Of a stretch of DNA of 64,000 nucleotides, positions 26,935-34,614 are shown one piece after another (the stretch's first letter is position 1; every line of letters starts with the position of its first letter). A program made the position numbers and the translations under genes. The stretch spans positions 1,240,001 through 1,304,000 of the forward strand of contig NZ_CP033367.1 in assembly GCF_013170845.1 (NCBI RefSeq). Direction: 5' to 3'. Source of the stretch: Mesorhizobium loti R88b (GTDB lineage: Bacteria; Pseudomonadota; Alphaproteobacteria; Rhizobiales; Rhizobiaceae). Below the pieces are notes generated by a model, which saw only the letters and a program-made list of their open reading frames with translations, was not told where the DNA came from and did no database searches.

Positions 26935-27948
26935 ATGAAGAAACTGTTCGTATTGGGTACCCTTGCCGCGATGCTCGCATCGGGCACGGCATTTGCCGAC
27001 ACCAGCGGCAAGAAGATCGCATTCTCCAACAATTACGCCGGCAATTCGTGGCGCCAGGCGATGCTCGACAGCTATGGCATCGTCACCAAGAAGGCGGTCG
27101 ACGACAAGATCGTCGGCGCCGCCGACATCTTCACCACCGCCGACAAGGAAGTGCCGACGCAGGCAGCCCAGGTGCAGAACCTGATCCTGCAAGGCTATGA
27201 CGCCATCGTCATCAACGCCGCTTCGCCGGATGCGCTCAACGGCGCCATCAAGCAGGCCTGCGACGCCGGCATCACCGTCGTCTCCTTCGACGGCACCGTC
27301 ACCGAGCCCTGCGCCTACCGCGTCGTCGTCGACTTCAAGGACATGGGCAAGCAGGAAGTCGAGCAGATGGCCAAATTCCAGCCCAAGGGCGGGAATCTGC
27401 TGGAAATCCGTGGCCTGGCCGGTACCTCGATCGACGATGCCATCCATGCCGGCATCCTCGAAGGCGTTGCCGCCCATCCCGAATTCAAGATCGTCGGCTC
27501 GGTGACCGGCGACTGGGATCAGACCACGGCGCAGAAGGCTGTCGCGACCATCCTGCCCTCGCTGCCCGATGTCGTCGGCATCGTCGACCAGGGCGGTGAT
27601 GGCTATGGCGCCGCACAGGCCTTCGCCGCCGCCGGCAAGCCGCGCCCTACCATCATCATGGGCAACCGGCAGGATGAGCTGAAATGGTGGAAGGAACAGA
27701 AGGACAAGGACGGCTACAAGACCTGGTCGGCTTCGATCGCGCCCGGCGTGTCGTCGCTCGCCTTCTGGGTGGCGCAGCAGGTGCTCGATGGCCGCAAGGA
27801 CATTCCGCACGATCTGCTGGTGCCGTATCTGGCCTTCACCCAGGATGATTTCGAGGCAGCCCTGCCGAAGATCAAGGAGGGCGGCGTCGCCACCCACGAA
27901 TACACACAGGAAGATGCCCTGGCGGCCATCAAAGCCAACATCAAGTAA
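26935..27948 (+). CDS. Sugar ABC transporter periplasmic binding protein (Peripla_BP_4)
   Basis: A 337-residue periplasmic binding protein of the ribose/galactose-type. Signal peptide 1-21 (MKKLFVLGTLAAMLASGTAFA, cleavage before DTSGKK). The mature part has IAFSNNYAGNSWRQAMLDSY, the repeated VQNLILQGYDAIVINAASP and VVSFDGTVTEPCA, and IMGNRQDELKWWKEQKD. GGGAGGAG precedes the ATG at 26935. It is the first gene of a plus-strand run with an ATPase and two permeases. Substrate specificity cannot be read, but adjacency to GH15, zwf and gnd favours an oligoglucoside or aldose. Confidence 0.92.
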   Translation: MKKLFVLGTLAAMLASGTAFADTSGKKIAFSNNYAGNSWRQAMLDSYGIVTKKAVDDKIVGAADIFTTADKEVPTQAAQVQNLILQGYDAIVINAASPDALNGAIKQACDAGITVVSFDGTVTEPCAYRVVVDFKDMGKQEVEQMAKFQPKGGNLLEIRGLAGTSIDDAIHAGILEGVAAHPEFKIVGSVTGDWDQTTAQKAVATILPSLPDVVGIVDQGGDGYGAAQAFAAAGKPRPTIIMGNRQDELKWWKEQKDKDGYKTWSASIAPGVSSLAFWVAQQVLDGRKDIPHDLLVPYLAFTQDDFEAALPKIKEGGVATHEYTQEDALAAIKANIK

Positions 27949-27997
27949 GTGTCACGGCAGCGTTGCCCTTCGTACCATCGCGCGGATATCTCTAGGC

Positions 27998-29518
27998 ATG
28001 CCTGAAGGGAACGCTGACATCATCAGACTGAACGGCGCCGAAAAACATTTCGGCGCCGCCAATATCGAGATTGTAAGACTTGACGGTGCCGAAAAGCATT
28101 TCGGCGCCGTCAGGGCGCTTGGCGGGGTGGATTTCCATGTCGGGCCCGGCGAGTGCGTCGGCCTGGTCGGCCACAATGGCGCCGGTAAATCGACGCTGAT
28201 GCACATGGTGGCGGGCACGCTCATGCCCGACAGTGGCAAGATCGGCGTGCATGGCGGCGTCGAGGACAACTACTCGGTGTCGCGGGCGCAAAAGCTCGGC
28301 ATACGCTGCGTCTTCCAGGAACTGTCGCTATGTCCCAACCTCAGCATCGCCGAGAACACGCGTATCAACCATGCCTCGCTCACCGGCTACGGCTGGCGGC
28401 GCAAGGCGGCCGCGCTGATCACGGCCAAGCTCGATGAGATCTTCCCGGATCACGGCATCTCGGCCTTGGACATTGTCGGTGATCTCTCGATCGGGCGGCG
28501 CCAGATGGTCGAGGTGGCGCGCGCCTTCACGGTGACGCAGGACCGGCTCGACCTCGTCATTCTCGACGAGCCGACATCGTCGCTCGACGCGCATACATCA
28601 GGCCAGTTGCTGGCTTTCGTGCGCCGTTTCGTTGCCAGCGGCAAAAGCTGCATCCTGATTTCGCACGTGCTGGGCGAGGTGCTGAGGAATGCCGACCGCA
28701 TCGTGGTGATGCGCGACGGCAAGGTGGTTGTCACGGACGCTGCCGGCGCCTTCGACCGAGACCGCCTGGTAGCGGCAATGGGCGGAGCGGAAGCACGCCA
28801 AAAGATCGCGGCCGAAATTGCTGCCACCAAGCCGGCAGCCAGCCCGTTGCGCGTTCGCGCGCGACCCGCTGTGCAGAAGGATGGTTCCGAACTTGTCGCC
28901 CATGCCGGCGAGATCATCGGCCTGGCAGGGCTTGCCGGGCATGGCCAGACGGACCTGCTGCTGGCGATTTTCGCCGCCGCATCGCGCGCCAAGGCCGGCA
29001 TCGAGGTGACCGCGCCGGTGGCGCTGGTGGCTGGCGACCGCCAGTCGGACGGCATCTTTCCGCAATGGTCGATCACTGAGAACATCGGCATCCGCTCGCT
29101 GGCGCGGTTGCGCAGCGGACTGCTGATCTCGCCGCAACGCGAGGCCGAGCTTGCCCAGTTCTGGCAGAAGAAGATCGCTATACGTACGCCCGACATGAAC
29201 AACAACATCTTCTCGCTATCGGGCGGCAACCAGCAGAAGGCGCTGTTTGCCCGTGCGCTCGGCTCCGACGCGAAAATCGTGCTGATGGACGATCCGATGC
29301 GCGGCGTCGATATCGGCACCAAGCTGGAGGTCTACGATCTCGTGCGCGAGGAAGCGCGCAATGGCCGCACCTTCCTCTGGTACACGACGGAAACCGAAGA
29401 GCTCGACAATTGCGACCACATCTATGTCTTCAAGAACGGCCGCATCGTCGCCAATCTGCGCCGCGACGAATTGACCGAAGAGAAGATCATCCAGTCCTCT
29501 TTCGGCGACGCGGCCTGA
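27998..29518 (+). CDS. Sugar ABC transporter duplex ATPase (RbsA/MglA-type)
   Basis: A 506-residue ATPase with two nucleotide-binding halves. First half: Walker A GHNGAGKST, the signature region DLSIGRRQMVEVARAF, and Walker B DLVILDEPTSSLD. The second half is degenerate, as usual in this class, with a changed Walker A (GLAGHGQTD) but a good signature LSGGNQQKALFARAL and Walker B IVLMDDPMRGVD. Before the first half, residues 8-24 and 25-41 are near-identical tandem copies of a 17-residue unit (IIRLNGAEKHFGAANIE / IVRLDGAEKHFGAVRAL), so the N-terminus is duplicated. The permease gene begins 1 bp after the stop. Confidence 0.93.
   Translation: MPEGNADIIRLNGAEKHFGAANIEIVRLDGAEKHFGAVRALGGVDFHVGPGECVGLVGHNGAGKSTLMHMVAGTLMPDSGKIGVHGGVEDNYSVSRAQKLGIRCVFQELSLCPNLSIAENTRINHASLTGYGWRRKAAALITAKLDEIFPDHGISALDIVGDLSIGRRQMVEVARAFTVTQDRLDLVILDEPTSSLDAHTSGQLLAFVRRFVASGKSCILISHVLGEVLRNADRIVVMRDGKVVVTDAAGAFDRDRLVAAMGGAEARQKIAAEIAATKPAASPLRVRARPAVQKDGSELVAHAGEIIGLAGLAGHGQTDLLLAIFAAASRAKAGIEVTAPVALVAGDRQSDGIFPQWSITENIGIRSLARLRSGLLISPQREAELAQFWQKKIAIRTPDMNNNIFSLSGGNQQKALFARALGSDAKIVLMDDPMRGVDIGTKLEVYDLVREEARNGRTFLWYTTETEELDNCDHIYVFKNGRIVANLRRDELTEEKIIQSSFGDAA
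28019..28120 (+). repeat. Tandem 51-bp coding duplication in the sugar ABC ATPase
   Basis: Two adjacent 51-bp units (28019-28069 and 28070-28120) encode LNGAEKHFGA and LDGAEKHFGA cores. They differ at several synonymous sites (for example AACGGCGCCGAAAAA against GACGGTGCCGAAAAG), so the duplication is not recent. Only the second unit leads into the canonical ABC beta-strand and Walker A. Confidence 0.85.
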
Positions 29519-29519
29519 G

Positions 29520-30500
29520 ATGACGGCAGCGAGCCTCGACACCGGTCGAAAGAACTCCGCCGAGCGTGGCGCACTGGCCCGCGCCCGTCTGCTGCGTGGG
29601 CTGTTGCCGGCGCTCTCGCTGGCGTTTGTGCTGATCGCCATCGCCTGGCTCAATCCGCGCGCCATCAGCTATTTCGGCTTCAGCCTGATGCTGAACCTGG
29701 CGATCCCCATCGCGCTGGCGACGATTGCGCAGATGTTCGTCATCGCCGGAAACGAGCTGGATCTGTCGATCGGCACCTTTGTCGGTTTCGTCGGCTGTGT
29801 TACCGCGACCTGGCTGAAGGACGCGCCGCTGCTCGGCGTCCTGATCCTGCTCGGTTCTATCGGCATCTATGCGCTGCTCGGCGCGCTGATCCATCTGCGC
29901 AATCTGCCGTCGATCGTGGTCACGCTCGGCATGAGCTTCGTCTGGCAGGGGCTGGCCATCCTCGTTTTGCCCAAGCCGGGCGGCAAGGCCCCGGACTGGC
30001 TGCTGGCGATCATGTCCTTCAAGCCGCCTTTCGTGCCGTTCCCGATCATTGCCGCGCTGCTGATCGGGCTCATCGTCCATTTCGGCCTGATGCGCACCTC
30101 CTACGGGGTAATTCTGCGTGGTTCCGGCGGCAATCCGGCGGCGCTCAAGCGTGCCGGGTGGTCGCTGCTCAAAACCAAGATCGTACTGTTTGCGCTGGCC
30201 GGGCTGTTCGGTGTGCTGTCGGGCATGGCGCTGATTGGCATCACCACCTCGGCCGACGCCAATATCGGCAATGGCTACACGCTGCTGGCGATCGCCGGCG
30301 TCATCCTCGGCGGCGGCGAGTTCGTCGGTGGGCGGGTGTCGCCGATCGGCGCGGTGATCGGCGCGCTGACCCTGGCGCTGGCCGCCTCGCCACTGCTCAC
30401 CTTCATGCACATCCCGCCCGACTGGCAAGTGGCCGCCAACGGCGCCATCCTGATCATCGTGCTGGCGGCGCGGGTGCTGATCAGCCGCAGGGAGAGGTGA
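29520..30500 (+). CDS. Sugar ABC transporter permease (RbsC-type) 1
   Basis: A 326-residue polytopic permease of the BPD_transp_2/RbsC group with about 9-10 hydrophobic helices. IAQMFVIAGNELDLSIGTFVGFVGC is the family signature near residues 60-84. GFSLMLNLAIPIALATI and the C-terminal YTLLAIAGVILGGGEFVGGRVSP (about residues 252-274), a hallmark loop of this family, are also present. The start overlaps nothing and follows the ATPase stop by 1 bp. With permease 2 it probably forms a heterodimer. Confidence 0.92.
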   Translation: MTAASLDTGRKNSAERGALARARLLRGLLPALSLAFVLIAIAWLNPRAISYFGFSLMLNLAIPIALATIAQMFVIAGNELDLSIGTFVGFVGCVTATWLKDAPLLGVLILLGSIGIYALLGALIHLRNLPSIVVTLGMSFVWQGLAILVLPKPGGKAPDWLLAIMSFKPPFVPFPIIAALLIGLIVHFGLMRTSYGVILRGSGGNPAALKRAGWSLLKTKIVLFALAGLFGVLSGMALIGITTSADANIGNGYTLLAIAGVILGGGEFVGGRVSPIGAVIGALTLALAASPLLTFMHIPPDWQVAANGAILIIVLAARVLISRRER

Positions 30501-30503
30501 GCG

Positions 30504-31451
30504 ATGGTTCTGGTGAAATCGCTGGCTGGCAAACCCTGGGTCTGGTCCTTCATCGGCGCACTTGTCGTGTGGCTGGCGACGATCATCTTTACGGGCGGTT
30601 ATGGCGCCGGCGGCATGGTGACGGCGGCGCTGTCGCTCGCCGTATTCACCGTCATCGTCGGCGTTGGCCAGATGTTCGTCATCACGCTCGGCCCCGGCAA
30701 TGTCGACCTGTCGCTGCCGGCCAATATCGGCCTCGCCAGCGCCGTTGCCATGAAAGTCATGGGCGGCAGCGATTCCATGATCATCGTCGGGCTGCTGGCG
30801 GCGCTCGCTTGCGGCGCCGCGATCGGCGCCGTCAACTACCTGCTGATCTGGGCGCTGCGCATTCCGCCGATCATCGCCACGCTGTCGGCGAGTTTCATCA
30901 TCCAGTCGATCGACATCAGTTACGGGCGCGGGCTGCAGATCAAGCCGCCGCCCGGTTTCGCCGATTTCGCCAACTGGCAGGTGCTGGGCATTCCGGTGCT
31001 GGCGATCCTCACCGTGCTGTTCACCATCGGCGCGGCCATCGCGCTGCAGCGCATGATCTATGGCCGCTCTGTGCTGGCGATCGGCCAGAACATCCGCGCC
31101 GCTTGGCTCGCCGGCGTCAATGTCGGCCGCATCCGCTTCCTCACCTACACGCTGTCAGGGGCGCTCGGCGGCATTGATGGTGCCCTGCTCGCCGGCTATT
31201 TCCGCGGCGCCAATGTCGACATCGGCAATGAATATCTGCTGGCCTCGATCGCAGTCGTCGTCATCGGCGGCACGTCTGTAGCCGGCGGCAAGGCCAATGT
31301 GCCGGGCGTGTGGGGCGCGGCGCTGTTCCTGGTGCTGCTTTTGACCATGCTCAACACGTTTGGGGTCAGTGCCGGCGTGCGGCTGCTGCTGACAGGGCTG
31401 ATCATCGTGGGCGTGATTACGGCTGCTGGTGGTGAGAAGGCGGTGCGGTGA
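30504..31451 (+). CDS. Sugar ABC transporter permease (RbsC-type) 2
   Basis: A 315-residue second permease of the same family, 3 bp after the first. It has VGVGQMFVITLGPGNVDLSLPANIGLASA (the family loop), then LLIWALRIPPIIATLSASF and the C-terminal YLLASIAVVVIGGTSVAGGKANVPG signature. A short AYGRS-like cytoplasmic loop (MIYGRSVLAIGQNIRAAWLAGVN) is the expected ATPase-coupling segment. With two different permease genes the transporter is likely a heterodimer, unusual but known in this group. The operon ends here; a hairpin follows. Confidence 0.92.
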   Translation: MVLVKSLAGKPWVWSFIGALVVWLATIIFTGGYGAGGMVTAALSLAVFTVIVGVGQMFVITLGPGNVDLSLPANIGLASAVAMKVMGGSDSMIIVGLLAALACGAAIGAVNYLLIWALRIPPIIATLSASFIIQSIDISYGRGLQIKPPPGFADFANWQVLGIPVLAILTVLFTIGAAIALQRMIYGRSVLAIGQNIRAAWLAGVNVGRIRFLTYTLSGALGGIDGALLAGYFRGANVDIGNEYLLASIAVVVIGGTSVAGGKANVPGVWGAALFLVLLLTMLNTFGVSAGVRLLLTGLIIVGVITAAGGEKAVR

Positions 31452-31493
31452 GCCGGCCCCAAATTGCGTGCGTCAGCATGACGATGCCGGAGA

Positions 31494-31521
31494 CGCTGGC
31501 GGCCGAGGCCGCCGGCCAGCG
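31494..31521 (+). terminator. GC-rich hairpin after the sugar ABC operon
   Basis: CGCTGGC (31494-31500) pairs with GCCAGCG (31515-31521), with internal GGCC/GGCC pairing strengthening the stem. It lies 42 bp after the permease 2 stop. No T-run follows, so it is a candidate terminator or an mRNA end structure. Confidence 0.45.
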
Positions 31522-31622
31522 CTAATCATTGTGCCAGGTCGGCATCCGGTTCCCATCCGCGTGCAAGCGCTGTAAATCCCGTCCTCGCGGCTGCAGCCGC
31601 ATACCATTGCCCGGAGGTTTGC

Positions 31623-33695
31623 TTGTCCAACTTCGTGAAGACCAGCCGCGACGGCGATATCGCCCTCGTCACCATCGACAACCCGCCGGTCAATGCGCTG
31701 AGTTTTCATGTCCGCGCGCCGCTGATGCAGGCGCTGGTCGCCTTGCGCGACGATGCTTCGGTTGCGGCCATCGTCATCGCTTGCGCTGGCCGGACCTTCG
31801 TTGCCGGCGCCGACATTACGGAATTCGGCAAACCGGTACAGCAGCCGGATCTGCGCGCCCTGATCGTGGCACTTGAGAGCATCACCAAGCCGACCGTCGC
31901 TGCGATCCACGGGACCGCGTTTGGTGGTGGCCTGGAACTGGCGCTCGGTTGCCATTTTCGCGTTGCCGATGCCGGCGCCAAGCTTGGCCTGCCGGAAGTG
32001 AAGCTCGGCCTGCTGCCGGGCGGCGGCGGCACGGTGCGGCTGCCGCGCCTCGTCGGTGCGGTGAAGGCGCTGAAGATGATCGTTTCAGGCACGCCGATTG
32101 GCGCGACCGAGGCGCATGCCGCCGGTCTGGTCGATGCCGTCTTTGAAGGCGATCTGGCCACGCATGCTGTGAACTTCGCCCGGGAAATCGCCCGCAGGGG
32201 TGGTCCGTTCACGCCAGTGCGCGATCGCAATGACTTGCTTGGAGAAACTGATCTGACGGCTTTCGATGCAGAGGCGGCGGATCTTGCGAAAAAGGCACGT
32301 GGTCTCGAAGCGCCGATCGCTTGCGCGCAAGCGGTGCGCAACGCCGTCACGCTGACCTTCGACGAAGCGCTTGGGGCGGAGCGTGCACTGTTTGTGAAAC
32401 TGGTCGCCAGCGACCAGTCCCGAGCGCAGCGCCATCTGTTCTTCGCCGAACGTGAGGCGGCTAAGATTCCGGGCAAGGATACGCCCAAGCGCAGGATTGG
32501 CCGCGTCGGCGTCATCGGCGCCGGCACGATGGGTGGCGGCATCGCCATGGCCCTCGTCAATGGCGGCTATCCCGTCACCTTGCTGGAAACCAGCCGGGAG
32601 GCATTGGATCGCGGGTTGGCGACGATCGAGAAGAACTATGCCGTTTCGGTCTCGCGCGGCTCCTTGAACGAAGACGCCAAGCGTCAGCGTCTTGCCCAGT
32701 TCAAGGGTTCCACCGACTATGCCGATCTCGCCGATTGCGACCTGATCGTCGAGGCGGTGTTCGAGGACATGGCGGTCAAGAAGGACGTCTTTGGCAAGCT
32801 CGACGCGATAGCCAAGCCGGGCGCCATCCTTGCCACCAACACCTCCTATCTCGACATCAATGAGATCGCCGCTTCGATCTCGCGGCCGCAGGACATGCTC
32901 GGCCTGCATTTCTTCTCGCCGGCCAATGTCATGAAGCTGCTGGAGATCGTGCGCGCCGACAAGACCGCACCCGATGCGCTGGCGACCGCGGTCGATATGG
33001 CGCGCAGGATCGGCAAGGTGGCTGTCGTCGTCGGTGTCTGCCACGGCTTCGTCGGCAACCGCATGCTGGCCGCGCGTGGCTCGGAATCCGAGGCGCTTCT
33101 GCTGGAGGGCGCGACACCCAGTCAGATCGACAAGGCGTTCACGGATTTCGGCTGGCCGATGGGGCCGTTCCAGATGGGTGATCTCGCCGGCCTCGACATT
33201 GGCTGGCGCAACCGCAAGGCGCGCGGCCTGACGGCTGTCATCGCCGACACGCTGTGCGAACAGGGACGCTTCGGCCAGAAGACCGGCCGGGGGTTCTATC
33301 TCTACGAGGCCGGTGCGCGCGCGGGTGTCCCTGATCCCGAGGTCGAGACGCTGATCCGCGAAAAGGCTGCGGAGAAGGGCATCAAACCGAGGGAGATCCG
33401 GGCCGAGGAAATCATCGAGCGCACGCTCTATCCGCTGGTCAACGAGGGCGCGAAAATACTGGAAGAGAAGATCGCGGCCCGCGCCTCTGACATCGATGTC
33501 GTCTGGGTCAACGGCTACGGGTTCCCGATCGGCAAGGGAGGTCCGATGTTCTGGGCTGGCCTTGAAGGGGCCGCCAGGATTATCGACCGGCTCGACCACT
33601 GGCATCGTCAGACCGGCAAGGATGTCTTCAAGCCGGCCCCGCTGCTGAAGCGGATGGCAGAGGCCGGCTCGTGGGAGACCGACCCGACTGCTTGA
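31623..33695 (+). CDS. fadJ: Fused enoyl-CoA hydratase/3-hydroxyacyl-CoA dehydrogenase
   Basis: A 690-residue bifunctional beta-oxidation enzyme. The N-terminal crotonase domain (~1-180) has the oxyanion-hole GTAFGGGLELALGCHFR and the catalytic Glu region LGLPEVKLGLLPGGGGT. The NAD-binding domain starts at about residue 300 with VGVIGAGTMGGGIAMAL. LILE-type strands lead to LGLHFFSPANVMKLLEIV, which holds the catalytic His, and the C-terminal dehydrogenase domains carry YPLVNEGAKILEEKIA and GGPMFWAG. TTG at 31623 is chosen because GGAGG sits 5 nt upstream and no ATG is available. The order resembles FadJ more than FadB. It is convergent with the aromatic operon and may serve its 3-oxoadipate products or fatty acids. 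Confidence 0.93.
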   Translation: MSNFVKTSRDGDIALVTIDNPPVNALSFHVRAPLMQALVALRDDASVAAIVIACAGRTFVAGADITEFGKPVQQPDLRALIVALESITKPTVAAIHGTAFGGGLELALGCHFRVADAGAKLGLPEVKLGLLPGGGGTVRLPRLVGAVKALKMIVSGTPIGATEAHAAGLVDAVFEGDLATHAVNFAREIARRGGPFTPVRDRNDLLGETDLTAFDAEAADLAKKARGLEAPIACAQAVRNAVTLTFDEALGAERALFVKLVASDQSRAQRHLFFAEREAAKIPGKDTPKRRIGRVGVIGAGTMGGGIAMALVNGGYPVTLLETSREALDRGLATIEKNYAVSVSRGSLNEDAKRQRLAQFKGSTDYADLADCDLIVEAVFEDMAVKKDVFGKLDAIAKPGAILATNTSYLDINEIAASISRPQDMLGLHFFSPANVMKLLEIVRADKTAPDALATAVDMARRIGKVAVVVGVCHGFVGNRMLAARGSESEALLLEGATPSQIDKAFTDFGWPMGPFQMGDLAGLDIGWRNRKARGLTAVIADTLCEQGRFGQKTGRGFYLYEAGARAGVPDPEVETLIREKAAEKGIKPREIRAEEIIERTLYPLVNEGAKILEEKIAARASDIDVVWVNGYGFPIGKGGPMFWAGLEGAARIIDRLDHWHRQTGKDVFKPAPLLKRMAEAGSWETDPTA

Positions 33696-33730
33696 CCACG
33701 CTATCCCAGCGGGCAAGAATTCGCCTATCC

Positions 33731-34609
33731 CTAGTCCCTCGCCAGCACGAAATCGTGCTCGACCTCCCAGAACGGGCCGGCGAATTCGAGGCCCTTGGCG
33801 CGTGCCGGATCCTCGATCCGCTTGAATTCGGCGAGCAGGCTCTCCTTCACGCCGAACACCGCGTCCGAATTGATGTAGGGATCGTCGGGATCGAAGATGT
33901 GGGTGGTCAGCGTCTCGAAGCCGTCAGCCTTGAGGATGTAGTGCAGATGCGCCGGGCGGTAGGGGTGGCGGCCGAGCGCATGCAGTAGTTTGCCGACCGT
34001 GCCGTCATCGGGGATCGGGTAGAATTTCGGCTTCACCGCGCGGAACCAGTAGCGCCCGTCGTCGCCGGTGCGGAAGACGCCACGCAGGTTGAAGTCGGGC
34101 TGGATGCCCTTCTGCTGCACGTCATAGAACCCTTCGTCATTGGCCTGCCAGACATCGAGCACGGCACCTGCGATCGGCCTGCCTTCGGTGTCGAGGATGC
34201 GGCCATGGATGAACATGTCCTCGCCCTTCTGGTCGAGGCAGATGTTGGCACCCATCGGCAGTTCCGGCGCGTCGGCGAGATGGAAGGGACCGAGCACCGT
34301 CGATTCCGAAGCGCCCGACGGCTTGCGGTTGTTGATGGCGTCGACCAGCATCGAGACACCGAGCACATCGGACAACAGGATGAACTCCTGCCGCCATTCG
34401 GTGGAGAGCTGGCCGGTCTTGGTCAGGAACAGAATGGCCTCGAACCACTCGTCCTGCGTCGGCTCGATCTCCTTGACCGCCTCATGCAGTTTGCGGGTGA
34501 TGACCTCCATCACCGCCTTCAGCCGCTCATCCCTGGCGTTCTTGTTGCGGCCGGTGACAACCTCGACCGAATTCGCCTCGGTGAAGAAGCCTTTTTCGTG
34601 CGCTTCCAT
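33731..34609 (-). CDS. Hydroxyquinol 1,2-dioxygenase
   Basis: An intradiol dioxygenase that cleaves hydroxyquinol (1,2,4-trihydroxybenzene) to maleylacetate; 292 residues. The Fe(III) ligands fall exactly as in hydroxyquinol dioxygenases: Y162 (GFYDVQ), Y197 (KFYPIP), H221 and H223 (RPAHLH). The N-terminal helical dimerisation domain (~1-100) and the ILLSDVLGVSMLVDAINNR linker are present. It ends the nine-gene minus-strand operon, 5 bp after the FAD hydroxylase gene. ATG 34609 is chosen because family homology begins at MEAHEKGFFTEANS. Its specificity relative to the paralogue at 42259-43122 is not decided by sequence. Confidence 0.9.
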   Translation of the reverse strand: MEAHEKGFFTEANSVEVVTGRNKNARDERLKAVMEVITRKLHEAVKEIEPTQDEWFEAILFLTKTGQLSTEWRQEFILLSDVLGVSMLVDAINNRKPSGASESTVLGPFHLADAPELPMGANICLDQKGEDMFIHGRILDTEGRPIAGAVLDVWQANDEGFYDVQQKGIQPDFNLRGVFRTGDDGRYWFRAVKPKFYPIPDDGTVGKLLHALGRHPYRPAHLHYILKADGFETLTTHIFDPDDPYINSDAVFGVKESLLAEFKRIEDPARAKGLEFAGPFWEVEHDFVLARD

Positions 34610-34614
34610 GTCTC

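Noticed and set aside
31452..31622. Small gene between the sugar operon and fadJ
   Set aside because: No frame with a ribosome site and no conserved-looking product; the region holds a hairpin and the fadJ ribosome site.
32085..33716. 543-codon frame antisense to the fadJ-like gene
   Set aside because: No recognisable domain, and the plus strand has complete crotonase and dehydrogenase motifs.
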